From Ornithinibacillus salinisoli (lineage in GTDB: Bacteria > Bacillota > Bacilli > Bacillales > Amphibacillaceae): DNA of 64,000 nt. How positions within the stretch are numbered: the first letter of the stretch is position 1; each line of letters starts with the position of its first letter. The notes under the pieces were generated by a model, which was not told the origin of the DNA, searched no databases, and worked only from the letters and a program-made list of their open reading frames with translations. Location of the stretch: assembly GCF_042682545.1 (NCBI RefSeq), contig NZ_JBHUHQ010000021.1; one strand, 5' to 3'. Position numbers and translations under genes: made by a program. Positions 1 to 8,481 of the stretch are shown piece by piece.

Positions 1-2739
1 GTTCAAGATAATTTAAAGAAGATACGTGTTAAAATGGAAACGGAGAAAGAAATAATTCAAGAAATAATAAGTGATTTTCAAAATGATTTACATGCAACAT
101 TGAAAAATGCATATCTTATGCCATCTACCTTACGCGAAAAAGCTGGTCACTTTCTTGAATCACAACAGAAGAATTTTAAAATTGGAATACTTGGAGCGAA
201 GAAGAAAACAGAATTAGAAAAAGAACGACTAGTATCAGAATTTATAACAGATCTGCAGAAAAGTTTAGAAGCAAACATTCAGTGGAAATTGCGAGATAAA
301 TTTAACGCATTATTAAAGGAATATGATATTCGTGACGAACAAATCTCAGAACAAATGCAACAAATAACAATTGAATATACAGTTGAAGACCTGTTAAAGC
401 ATATGAAATCTGGAGCGAAATTAAATGGTGATTATGTTTTAAACTATACGAATGAAATCAGTACAGATATTAAAAATAAGTTTAAACAACAAGCCCGGTT
501 GTTATTGGAAACAATAAAAAATAGAGTTGAGAAAGAATCACAAGTAATGCTAGAGGTATATAAGAAGGAAGAAGCCAAGTTACAGGAGTCTCTTACAAAT
601 TTCAAACAATACAATGAATTACAAGAGACTTTACACAATAAGTTTACAGTAATCAACCATCCACCTGAAGTTACCCAGGATGCTAAAGAGTTAATGCGAG
701 ATAAATTACAAGGTACAAAGCACGAACCAATCCGAATGGAGTCACAACAAGTAGAAAACAACAGTACGCGTTCTCAGTCTCATCAAAGTGATAACCAAAT
801 AGATAAACTACCAAAATCGACTTATTCTATTACAGAAGTAGATCCAATTATTGATAGATCCATTCAAGCCGTTGAAAAATTACCAGGCTTTCAATCGCTT
901 ATTCATGATCTTAAGGAGAAACAAAGTCGACTCAATAATCGAACGTTAACCATCGCTTTATTCGGGGCATTTAGTGCAGGGAAATCCTCTTTCGCTAATG
1001 CATTAATGGGGGAAAGTGTCTTGCCTGTTTCTCCCAACCCTACGACAGCAGTAATTAACCGTATCAATCCAGTTACTGATACCAAGCCACATGGCACAGT
1101 AGTCATTCAATTAAAGGATCAAGAAGCAATTATTAAAGATATTCATTCCATTACAAGGCATCTCTCTCCGCCAGATGGTGGACTTGATAGACTTATCGAA
1201 TGGATTGAAATAAACAATCTCTATAACTCAAATGAACTAAGTCATATGTTTCAAAGCTATTTATTAGCACTTTACGAAGGTTATGAGCAACATAAAGATT
1301 TGCTCGGTAAAGAAATAACCATTTCCATGGAAGAGTTCTCGAATTATGTTACTTCTGAACATAAGGCTTGCTATATGGAGACTATCGATCTATATTACGA
1401 TTGTTCATTAACCCAACAAGGAATTACACTGGTTGATACACCTGGTGCAGATTCTATTAATGCACGTCATACAAATGTAGCGTTTGATTATATTAAATAT
1501 GCTGATGCTATATTTTATGTATCTTATTATAACCATGCGTTGTCTAGAGCAGACAAAGATTTCTTAGTACAACTTGGGAGGGTAAAGGAAACGTTTCAGC
1601 TTGATAAAATGTTTTTTATTATTAATGCTGCTGATTTAGCTGAAAGTAATTCTGATCTAATCCTAGTTAGAAACTATGTAGAGGAGCAGTTAGAACAATT
1701 AGGTATTCGTTTTCCAAAAATATATCCGGTATCAAGTAAACTATCACTAGAGGAAAAACGTTCTACACAAATACTGAACGATCTGATGGCATCATTTGAA
1801 GATGATTTATATTATTTCATTAATCATGGTTTAGCGAGTCTAACGGTAGAAGCAGCTTTTTATGATATTCATCGTATGAAGAAAACACTGTTACACTTTA
1901 TCGATACAACTAATTTGAATGAACAAGAAAGAATCCATTACCGCAATAAATTAGACGAAAAACAGGGTCAGTTAATTGCTATTGTTAACCAATCTAACAC
2001 TAATTTTTATGAAAAAAGGATTGTGGAAAAGATCACCAAACAACTACATTATGTAGTGGAAAGATTATCAATTCGCTTTCATGATATGTTTAAAGAAATG
2101 TTTAATCCAACAACTGTAACAGAATCTGGAAAAAAGGCGACAAGACAACTAGAAAAAAATTTGAAAGAATTATTGGATTATATTGGTTATGAGTTACTTC
2201 AGGAAATTCGTGCCGTTTCTCTTCGAGTTGAAGCGTATATGTCTGAATTACAAATAGAGTTTTATGAAAAACTAGATAGTCAAATGGATAAAATTGATCC
2301 GAATTTCTTATTAGCTAATCCAGATACATTTGATTTCCAAACACCAAGTTATGAACAGGGTTTAACGTCGTTAGATCTAAACGATTTTTCAAAAGCTATT
2401 TCAGGCTTTAAAGGGACAAAAGCCTTTTTTGAGAAAAATGAAAAAGAGCTCATGAAAGAAGAGATATACCGCGTATTACTACCAGAAGTACATGCTTATT
2501 TGAACCAATCCAATCGTATGATGGAGGTTTCTTATACAAATCAGTGGTTGGAACTGTTAGAATTAATGAAGAATCGTGTCACTACTGATATAACTAAATA
2601 TATCAAAGACCACCAGTTACTAATGACAGATACCGTAAGTGTAGAAGTCTTAAGAGAGAAATATCAAATACTAAATACGATCGTAAGCGAAGTGAAGAAG
2701 GAGGAAGTAAATTATGAATCATCGAGTACTATTAGTTGA
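1..2739 (+). CDS. dynA: Dynamin-like GTPase, C-terminal part (DynA/YpbR family), 5' end outside window
   Basis: The frame is open from base 1, so the ATG at 34 is probably internal and the gene starts upstream. The visible part is about 912 residues. Counting from that ATG, a P-loop GAFSAGKS lies near residues 311-318 and the G3 motif DTPG near 468-471, both dynamin-type. Long helical, charged stretches flank the GTPase domain. Bacillus DynA is known to be a fusion of two dynamin units of about 1200 aa acting in membrane fusion and phage or pore stress protection. The piece seen here would be the end of unit 1 plus all of unit 2. It overlaps ypcP by 26 bp, which indicates co-transcription. 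Confidence 0.88.
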   Translation, partial: VQDNLKKIRVKMETEKEIIQEIISDFQNDLHATLKNAYLMPSTLREKAGHFLESQQKNFKIGILGAKKKTELEKERLVSEFITDLQKSLEANIQWKLRDKFNALLKEYDIRDEQISEQMQQITIEYTVEDLLKHMKSGAKLNGDYVLNYTNEISTDIKNKFKQQARLLLETIKNRVEKESQVMLEVYKKEEAKLQESLTNFKQYNELQETLHNKFTVINHPPEVTQDAKELMRDKLQGTKHEPIRMESQQVENNSTRSQSHQSDNQIDKLPKSTYSITEVDPIIDRSIQAVEKLPGFQSLIHDLKEKQSRLNNRTLTIALFGAFSAGKSSFANALMGESVLPVSPNPTTAVINRINPVTDTKPHGTVVIQLKDQEAIIKDIHSITRHLSPPDGGLDRLIEWIEINNLYNSNELSHMFQSYLLALYEGYEQHKDLLGKEITISMEEFSNYVTSEHKACYMETIDLYYDCSLTQQGITLVDTPGADSINARHTNVAFDYIKYADAIFYVSYYNHALSRADKDFLVQLGRVKETFQLDKMFFIINAADLAESNSDLILVRNYVEEQLEQLGIRFPKIYPVSSKLSLEEKRSTQILNDLMASFEDDLYYFINHGLASLTVEAAFYDIHRMKKTLLHFIDTTNLNEQERIHYRNKLDEKQGQLIAIVNQSNTNFYEKRIVEKITKQLHYVVERLSIRFHDMFKEMFNPTTVTESGKKATRQLEKNLKELLDYIGYELLQEIRAVSLRVEAYMSELQIEFYEKLDSQMDKIDPNFLLANPDTFDFQTPSYEQGLTSLDLNDFSKAISGFKGTKAFFEKNEKELMKEEIYRVLLPEVHAYLNQSNRMMEVSYTNQWLELLELMKNRVTTDITKYIKDHQLLMTDTVSVEVLREKYQILNTIVSEVKKEEVNYESSSTIS

Positions 2740-3574
2740 TGGGATGGCCTTATTATTCCGCGGATTCTATGCTACGGCTTATCGAGGTAATTTTATGAAA
2801 ACGAGTAATGGAATACCGACGAATGGTATTTATCAGTTTTTACGTTATATGTTAGATGCTGCAAGTAAATTTGAACCTTCTCATGTCATTTGTTGTTGGG
2901 ACATGGGGAGTAAAACGTTTCGCAGTGAAATGTATGAAGAATATAAATCCAATCGGTCTGCACCTCCAGAAGAATTGATCCCACAATTCGACTTAGTTAA
3001 AGAGGTAGTTGAAGCTTTTGATATGCCTAATATAGGTCTGAAGAACTTTGAAGCAGATGATTGTATTGGAACATTAGCTAGACAATATGCGAATGATCAT
3101 CAAGTGACGATACTGACTGGGGATCAAGACATATTACAATTAGTTGATCATGGGATCGAAGTAGCCATCATGAAAAAAGGACAAGGCAACTATGAGGTCT
3201 ATACTGAAGAGAATTTCTTTGAAAAGAAAGGTATCACTCCTAAACAAATGATTGATCTTAAAGGACTAATGGGGGATAGTGCGGATAACTATCCAGGAGT
3301 CAAAGGAATTGGTGAAAAAACTGCTTTAAAACTTTTAGGTGAATATGAAACTATTGATAATTTGTTAGAACATGTTGATCAGTTACCAAAAGGTGTTCAA
3401 ACGAAAATCAACAATAATATTGATATGTTAAAACTTTCGAGAAACTTGGCTGAAATTAAATGTGATGTTCCAATCACTTGCCAATTAGAAAATGCGCTGT
3501 GGAAATACGATAAAAGTAAAATAGAGCGAAAGTTTGACGAGCTTGAATTTAAAAATCTCGCCAAACTTTTGTAA
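2714..3574 (+). CDS. ypcP: 5'-3' exonuclease, YpcP/Pol I N-terminal domain type
   Basis: This 286-aa protein has the fold of the 5' nuclease domain of DNA polymerase I without the polymerase. It begins with LLVDGMALLFRGFYA, followed by FEADDCIGTLA, GDQDILQLV and the helix-hairpin-helix segment GDSADNYPGVKGIG. The Asp residues in these motifs bind the two catalytic metals. The family removes RNA primers and flaps in Okazaki fragment processing. The start ATG has a strong GGAGG site inside the end of dynA, so translation is probably coupled. The dynA-ypcP order is the same as in B. subtilis. Confidence 0.92.
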   Translation: MNHRVLLVDGMALLFRGFYATAYRGNFMKTSNGIPTNGIYQFLRYMLDAASKFEPSHVICCWDMGSKTFRSEMYEEYKSNRSAPPEELIPQFDLVKEVVEAFDMPNIGLKNFEADDCIGTLARQYANDHQVTILTGDQDILQLVDHGIEVAIMKKGQGNYEVYTEENFFEKKGITPKQMIDLKGLMGDSADNYPGVKGIGEKTALKLLGEYETIDNLLEHVDQLPKGVQTKINNNIDMLKLSRNLAEIKCDVPITCQLENALWKYDKSKIERKFDELEFKNLAKLL

Positions 3575-4708
3575 TTATGGTTTAAGAACAACTTTTATAC
3601 AGTCGTCTTTCTTACCAGTAAAAATGTCATATGCATGTTGTGCTTCATCTAATGGGAGCTTGTGTGTAATGATGTCAGTTGGGTCGAACTTGTTATTTAC
3701 AATTTGGTTATAAAGCTCTTGCATGTAGGTTCGTGCAGGAGCTTGTCCCATTTTCAAGGTGATATTTCGACTAAAGAACGGTCCCAATGGGAACATGTTG
3801 TATAAGCCTCCATATACGCCGGTTAATTGTACCGTTCCACCTTTTTTTACTGCTTTCGTTGATATTTGTATTGGACCAAGTGTTCCACCTTGAAGTTTTA
3901 ATTTTTGTTCTACATATTCCAATGGTGATTTCTTTCCGTCCATTCCGACACAATCAATCACGACATCCGCTCCACCACTAGTTAATTCTTTTAATGTTTC
4001 GCCCATATCGTCAAACTTCGTAAAATCAAATATTTCCGTTTTATTTATTCTTTTTGCATGGTCTAAACGATAATCAAAATAATCGACTGCGATAACTCGT
4101 TCAGCACCCTTTTGCCAAGCAAATTTTTGTGTCATTAATCCAATTGGACCGCTGCCTAATACAATCACGGTGTCACCTTGCTTAACTCCTGCGTTCTCGA
4201 CACTCCAATATGCGGTTGGTAAAACATCAGATAAAAACAGTAATTGTTCATCCTCTAATTCACAGTCTTCTGGTATTTTAAAAGGGGTATAATTTCCGAA
4301 CGGTACACGTAAATATTCGGCTTGACCTCCTGGATAATTTCCGAATTTCTCAGAATATCCAAGATAACCTCCTGAATCATAATGTGGATTGGAATTATCG
4401 CATTGGCTTTCTAAATGGTTGTTGCAATATGGGCACGTACCACAGGCTATGGTAAAAGGGATAACAACACGGTCTCCTTTTTTTAACTTTGAGACATCTG
4501 ACCCCACTTCTTCAACAATGCCCATCGGTTCATGTCCAATAATATAGTTTACAGGCAATGGAAAATTCCCTAAAAACAAATGAGTATCCGAGCCACAAAT
4601 GGCAGTGGAAGTTATTTTTATGATTACATCTTGTGAATCTTGTATAGTAGGAAAGTCAACTTTTTTTACTTCAATTGATTCCTTTCCTTGATAGGTGACC
4701 GCCTTCAT
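3575..4708 (-). CDS. Zinc-dependent alcohol dehydrogenase (formaldehyde dehydrogenase-like)
   Basis: This is a 377-aa medium-chain dehydrogenase. I chose the ATG at 4708 because GGAGGAA sits just upstream; an in-frame ATG at 4735 lacks such a site. Catalytic zinc ligands are Cys38 (AICGSD) and His59-Glu60 (GHE). The structural zinc cysteines lie in CGTCPYCNNHLESQC. The NAD-binding Rossmann motif is VLGSGPIGLM. The length and sequence resemble the glutathione-independent formaldehyde dehydrogenase/threonine dehydrogenase branch, but the substrate cannot be read from sequence. It is convergent with ypcP with no gap, and the terminator at 4793-4826 separates it from the next gene upstream. Confidence 0.85.
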   Translation of the reverse strand: MKAVTYQGKESIEVKKVDFPTIQDSQDVIIKITSTAICGSDTHLFLGNFPLPVNYIIGHEPMGIVEEVGSDVSKLKKGDRVVIPFTIACGTCPYCNNHLESQCDNSNPHYDSGGYLGYSEKFGNYPGGQAEYLRVPFGNYTPFKIPEDCELEDEQLLFLSDVLPTAYWSVENAGVKQGDTVIVLGSGPIGLMTQKFAWQKGAERVIAVDYFDYRLDHAKRINKTEIFDFTKFDDMGETLKELTSGGADVVIDCVGMDGKKSPLEYVEQKLKLQGGTLGPIQISTKAVKKGGTVQLTGVYGGLYNMFPLGPFFSRNITLKMGQAPARTYMQELYNQIVNNKFDPTDIITHKLPLDEAQHAYDIFTGKKDDCIKVVLKP

Positions 4709-4792
4709 TTTAAATTCCTCCAAGCTTTTTTTCATTTCATGTTTATATTCTGTAATAATGGCAATAATTTATGCATTTTCAGCCTCAATTAT

Positions 4793-4826
4793 AAAAAGCC
4801 TGCATCATAAAAGATACAGGCTTTTT
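4793..4826 (-). terminator. Intrinsic terminator after the Asn-rich gene
   Basis: The arms AAAAAGCCTG and CAGGCTTTTT, with an extra ATC/GAT pairing inside, form a stem. The flanking A and T runs let it work on either strand. It lies downstream of the minus-strand Asn-rich gene and upstream of the dehydrogenase. Confidence 0.75.
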
Positions 4827-4843
4827 ACCGTTCATCTGACAAA

Positions 4844-5032
4844 TTATCGACGATTGTTATTACGGTTGTTGTTGCGGTTGTTATTGTTGTTATTGTTGTT
4901 GTCGTTTAAATCATTGTTGTCAAGAAACTCATTTTCGTTCGCAAATTCAACATTATTAACATCGTTGTTATTATTGTTGTTGTTGTTATCGTTATTATTG
5001 TTGTTGTTGCGATTGTTGTTTCTATTAGCCAT
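4844..5032 (-). CDS. Asparagine-rich small protein, 62 aa
   Basis: Roughly 39 of 62 residues are Asn. The layout is near-symmetric: R-N3-R motifs at both ends, two runs of eight Asn, and a short central acidic/hydrophobic segment (VEFANENEFLDNNDL). It has a good start, with TAGGAGGG placed 8 bases before the ATG, and its own terminator, so it is likely a real gene and not chance repeat DNA. Asn codons alternate AAT and AAC instead of repeating one triplet, which argues for selection on the protein. I recognise no family. Low-complexity hydrophilic proteins of this size in Bacillaceae are often spore-associated, but that is only inference. The Leu-rich frame on the other strand is its shadow. 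Confidence 0.7.
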   Translation of the reverse strand: MANRNNNRNNNNNNDNNNNNNNNDVNNVEFANENEFLDNNDLNDNNNNNNNNRNNNRNNNRR

Positions 5033-5158
5033 TTATTGACCCTCCTACAAGTTTTTTTGTATGAAATAAACCACCAGATCCAAACATAGCACTCTTTTCC
5101 GGAGGAATTATCTCACTTACAAAAATTATCTTACCCCGAATCATCAATTTAATTCTCT

Positions 5159-5188
5159 TTTTTTAGGTTTTTTTGTAAAAAAATCCTA
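5159..5188. repeat. Near-perfect AT-rich palindrome upstream of cysteine synthase
   Basis: A sequence of the form TTTAGG-(T)n-GT-(A)n-CCTAAA lies about 100 bp before the cysK start. It could be the terminator of a lost gene or an operator. It does not match a regulator site I know. Confidence 0.35.
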
Positions 5189-5289
5189 AATTAAAGATGG
5201 AAGCGTAATAGGAAGTATTGGAATTCCATGCCTATTGTTGATAATATTTATATTAGAAGGACATCAAATATGTAGAGAGGCTGACATAA

Positions 5290-6207
5290 ATGAAAGTAGT
5301 AGAAAACATTGCTGAATTGATAGGAGAAACACCAATTGTTCGTTTACATAAATTAGTACCAACTGATGCCGCTGAAATATATGTAAAACTTGAGATGTTC
5401 AATCCCAGTAAAAGTGTAAAGGATCGAGCTGCCTACAATATGATTATGAAAGCAGAAGAAGAAGGGTTAATTAAGCCAGGTGATACAATAATCGAACCAA
5501 CAAGCGGAAATACGGGTATTGGATTAGCTATGAACGCAGCAGCAAAAGGATATAAAGCAATACTTGTTATGCCAGATAACAGTACACCGGAACGTAGAAA
5601 TATATTGCAAGCGTACGGTGCTCAAGTAGTTTTAACGCCTAGTGAGGAAAAGATGCCCGGAGCTATTAAAAAAGCATTGGATCTACAAAAAGACATTCCA
5701 GGAAGCTTTATTCCTCAACAGTTTGAAAATGTTGCGAACCCGGATATACATAGAATTACAACAGCGGTAGAAATTTTAAAGCAAATGGATAAAGATTTAG
5801 ATGCATTCGTATGTACTGCCGGAACCGGTGGAACGGTAACTGGTACAGGAGAAACCTTAAAAGACCATTTACCTAAATTACAAATTACAGTCGTAGAACC
5901 AAAAGGATCACCGGTTCTTTCAGGTGGTAAGCCTGGAAGGCATAAGTTAGTAGGTACAAGCCCAGGATTTATACCAGAAATATTAAATACTGAAATTTAT
6001 GATGAAATACTTCAGGTTGAAGACGAAGATGCAGTTGACATGTTCAAGCAAGTAGCTAGTAAAGAAGGATTATTTGTTGGATTATCTGGTGCAGCTGCAA
6101 TATTTGCTGCTATAAAAGTTGCTAAACGACTTGGTAAAGGTAAAAAAGTATTATGTATTGCACCTGATACTGGCGAGAGGTACTTGAGTATGAATTTATT
6201 TGACTAA
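5290..6207 (+). CDS. cysK: Cysteine synthase (O-acetylserine thiol-lyase)
   Basis: This 305-aa PLP enzyme makes cysteine from O-acetylserine and sulfide. The Schiff-base lysine is Lys44 in PSKSVKDRA. The phosphate- and substrate-binding loop is EPTSGNTGIG, and the glycine-rich PLP phosphate loop is TAGTGGTVTG. The length fits CysK-type enzymes and the second Bacillus paralogue YtkP, and sequence alone does not separate them. The gene stands alone with an AGAGAGG ribosome site and ends at a strong terminator. A weak promoter-like TTGGAA-18-TAATAT lies about 60 bp upstream. No T-box or SAM riboswitch is visible. Confidence 0.9.
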   Translation: MKVVENIAELIGETPIVRLHKLVPTDAAEIYVKLEMFNPSKSVKDRAAYNMIMKAEEEGLIKPGDTIIEPTSGNTGIGLAMNAAAKGYKAILVMPDNSTPERRNILQAYGAQVVLTPSEEKMPGAIKKALDLQKDIPGSFIPQQFENVANPDIHRITTAVEILKQMDKDLDAFVCTAGTGGTVTGTGETLKDHLPKLQITVVEPKGSPVLSGGKPGRHKLVGTSPGFIPEILNTEIYDEILQVEDEDAVDMFKQVASKEGLFVGLSGAAAIFAAIKVAKRLGKGKKVLCIAPDTGERYLSMNLFD

Positions 6208-6218
6208 TTTCATATGAT

Positions 6219-6266
6219 AAAAAGAGACTGCTTTTGAAATTGGAATTTTAAAGCTAGTCTCTTTTT
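6219..6266 (+). terminator. Terminator of cysK
   Basis: The arms AAAAAGAGACT and AGTCTCTTTTT enclose a partly paired loop and end in a T run. A smaller AACCAC/GTGGTT hairpin with a T run follows at 6281-6301. Confidence 0.8.
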
Positions 6267-6350
6267 AAATTTCCAATATTAACCACGCATTGTGGTTTTT
6301 TGTTAAGAGAAAATAGTAGCAGTACTAGCTATTTATTGGAGGTGAAATAG

Positions 6351-6971
6351 ATGCTTAGAAAATTTTCTATATTATTATTAGTGCTTACCTTAGCTTTTCC
6401 GATGGTATCGCAAGCAGAAATAAAAATGTATAACGAACCACCATTTGACTTTTACAAAGTATCCAAAGGTGACACCTTTTGGTTTATAGCTCAGAGATAT
6501 GGTTTGAATTACAGGGAGTTAATGAAACTTAACCCCGACGTTGAGCCAAGAAATATGCAAATAGGCTCAGTTATTCGACTAAGATCTACAGCTTCAAGCC
6601 CAAGTTCATTTGAAGAACAAGTAGTACAACTAGTAAATCAAGAACGATCAAAAAATGGACTATCACCATTACAGCACCGGGCAGATATTAAAAATGTAGC
6701 TGAGAAAAAAGCGATGGATTTAATAAATTCCAACTATTTTTCTCATAACAGTCCGAACTACGGGTCTCCATTTGATATGCTGAGAACATTTGGAATTAGT
6801 TATCGAACAGCTGGTGAAAATATTGCAAAAGGACAAAAATCCCCACAAGAAGTAATGAATGCTTGGATGAATTCTTCTGGTCATCGAGCAAACATATTGA
6901 AAGCAGATTTTGATTCAATAGGTGTAGGCTACTATCAAGGAGCATGGGTTCAAATGTTTATAGGTAATTAA
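6351..6971 (+). CDS. Secreted LysM-CAP domain protein (YkwD-like)
   Basis: This 206-aa exported protein starts with a signal peptide (about residues 1-22, cleavage near SQA-E). A LysM domain follows (about 35-78, KVSKGDTFWFIAQRYGLNY), then a CAP/SCP domain (about 88-205) with LVNQERSKNGL, YFSHNSP, GENIAKG and SSGHRANIL. The LysM part should bind cell wall or spore peptidoglycan. Bacterial CAP domains of this YkwD type are common in spore-formers, and their activity is not established. The ATG has GGAGGTG 8 bases upstream, and the gene is followed by its own terminator. Confidence 0.88.
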   Translation: MLRKFSILLLVLTLAFPMVSQAEIKMYNEPPFDFYKVSKGDTFWFIAQRYGLNYRELMKLNPDVEPRNMQIGSVIRLRSTASSPSSFEEQVVQLVNQERSKNGLSPLQHRADIKNVAEKKAMDLINSNYFSHNSPNYGSPFDMLRTFGISYRTAGENIAKGQKSPQEVMNAWMNSSGHRANILKADFDSIGVGYYQGAWVQMFIGN

Positions 6972-6978
6972 TCGTTCG

Positions 6979-7007
6979 AAAAGTCCAGATATTCACTGGG
7001 CTTTTTT
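6979..7007 (+). terminator. Terminator after the LysM-CAP gene
   Basis: AAAAGTCCAG pairs with CTGGGCTTTT (one G-T pair) across a 7-nt loop, with six T residues. Confidence 0.75.
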
Positions 7008-7045
7008 GTGTGATATAATTTTCAAGTTGGGAAGGGGACAGTATA

Positions 7046-7744
7046 ATGGAACGAATAAAACAATTAGCTTACATGCTGGAAAAGTATAAAAACAAGGACA
7101 ATGCCGTCCAAATGGAAAAATATATGAAAAACCATTTTCCTTTTCTCGGGATAAAAACGCCAACTAGAAGAGAAGTGACGAAAGCATTTTTCCAGGAAAG
7201 CGGTATATTGAAAGAAGACTTTCAGCCTGAGTTTGTGATCAAACTATGGGAACAGCGTGAACGAGAGTACCAGAATATTGCCTTAGACTATATAGAACGG
7301 TCATTAAAGAAAGTTGAAAAATCTCATTTACCTCTAATGGAACAATTAATAACCACAAAACCTTGGTGGGATACAGTTGATATGCTTGCCCAAAAGCCAG
7401 TAGGTAAAATCGCGACAGAATTTCCTGAAGTTGTAGAAGATACCATTGAACAATGGGCCATTGGAGAGAATATGTGGTTACGTCGATCAGCAATACTATA
7501 TCAATTAAAATATAAGGAAAGAACGAATGAAGAAAAATTATCTCTTTATATCATTGAAAATGTAAGTAGCAAGGAATTCTTTATCCAAAAAGCAATTGGG
7601 TGGGCTTTGAGGGAGTATTCCAAAACAAATCCTGATTTTGTTAAAGCGTTTATAGAAGATAATGCATTACCAAAGCTTAGCATTCGTGAAGGAAGTAAAT
7701 ATTTAAACGAAATAGACATACACATTAATTTGATGAGCGAATGA
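7046..7744 (+). CDS. DNA alkylation repair protein, AlkD-like HEAT repeats
   Basis: This 232-aa all-helical protein matches the AlkC/AlkD superfamily. It has FLGIKTPTRREVTKAF near the N-terminus, WWDTVDMLA, WLRRSAILYQL, IQKAIGWALREYSKTNP and LSIREGSKYL near the C-terminus. In AlkD, HEAT repeats hold DNA and Trp and Asp residues near WWDTVD help remove N3- and N7-alkylated purines. GGAAGGGGA precedes the ATG. A hairpin (7736-7763) overlaps the stop codon and separates it from a convergent small gene. Confidence 0.88.
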   Translation: MERIKQLAYMLEKYKNKDNAVQMEKYMKNHFPFLGIKTPTRREVTKAFFQESGILKEDFQPEFVIKLWEQREREYQNIALDYIERSLKKVEKSHLPLMEQLITTKPWWDTVDMLAQKPVGKIATEFPEVVEDTIEQWAIGENMWLRRSAILYQLKYKERTNEEKLSLYIIENVSSKEFFIQKAIGWALREYSKTNPDFVKAFIEDNALPKLSIREGSKYLNEIDIHINLMSE

Positions 7745-7764
7745 TGGTACTTCATTATTCGCTA

Positions 7765-7887
7765 TTACTTTATCTTTTCTATGTTTACATCTAAATAATA
7801 TACCCGAGGTAATCCCCAATAAATCCAATAATCTGCCACCATCGAAACGCTTACGAAAATCACCATCTGCCAATCAACAAATTTCAT
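7765..7887 (-). CDS. Small hydrophobic protein, 40 aa
   Basis: This short reading frame starts at an ATG with a strong AAGGAGG site 9 bases upstream, and it runs convergent to the AlkD-like gene. The product has a hydrophobic, aromatic-rich core (MVIFVSVSMVADYWIYWGL) and a polar C-terminus ending in EKIK, which looks like a single membrane segment. I recognise no family. The ribosome site and absence of competing genes support translation. Confidence 0.5.
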   Translation of the reverse strand: MKFVDWQMVIFVSVSMVADYWIYWGLPRVYYLDVNIEKIK

Positions 7888-8070
7888 ACGTATCAACCTC
7901 CTTTATAAGTTATATATCCTTAAAATTTGTCCTATGTATCTTTTTTAAAAGGTTTGGTCTGAATATTTGCTGGAAGTGATGACCTTATAATTCACCGAAT
8001 AATACTTGCTAGTGCGATACAAAAGAGTGGCGATTTTGTTAACAGTTTTACTCTAATCTGAAGGCAAGCT

Positions 8071-8215
8071 GACAAGTACGATAATTGACCTAATTCATAC
8101 GAGAATACCTATCTATTCGATTAATAGCGGAACAGATGTCCTTAAGCTCCTTATTGACTTAATATTTTATGAATAAGGAAACGATTGCCCACATCCATAT
8201 TTATGCTCTTTATGT
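8071..8215 (+). repeat. Dispersed intergenic repeat, copy 1 (about 145 bp)
   Basis: This noncoding stretch aligns by eye with the reverse complement of 52033-52180 along nearly its whole length at roughly 70% identity. The best conserved block is ATAGCGGAACAGATGTCC, itself an imperfect palindrome, and another is GAGAATACCT. The rest of the 7.9-8.48 kb gap contains no gene I can support. See the copy inside the element at 51966-52472. Confidence 0.65.
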
Positions 8216-8378
8216 TTCACTTGGTTCCTTCACTTTCCCACGAGATTTAATTCTCTAGCATGGCGCCATATTTTTTTATAACCTCATCTCCAAATTCAAA
8301 AAATCATAAATTTCTATATAAATATTAAAAAAATCACATATAAAAATCGTTGTAGGAGATATATTATTTCGAATTTTC

Positions 8379-8400
8379 TATGTTATAGTTATGTTATAGT
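8379..8400 (+). repeat. Tandem 11-mer before the eight-gene operon
   Basis: TATGTTATAGT occurs twice in direct succession about 80 bp before the operon start. Each copy contains a TATAGT that could serve as a -10 element, so this is probably the promoter region, but no convincing -35 was found. Confidence 0.4.
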
Positions 8401-8481
8401 AATATTTGGTAGGATATTTAATATTCCATCTAGATAGAACATGATTACTTAGATAAAGAATGATTTTTAGGAGGGGTTTCT

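Noticed and set aside
4695..5039. Leu-rich 114-codon frame opposite the Asn-rich gene
   Set aside because: It is the antisense reading of Asn codons (AAC/AAT read as GTT/ATT or TTG/TTA in shifted frames) and has no ribosome site.
5041..5289. Possible T-box or SAM riboswitch before cysteine synthase
   Set aside because: Neither the T-box TGGNACC segment nor SAM-I core elements are visible in the gap.
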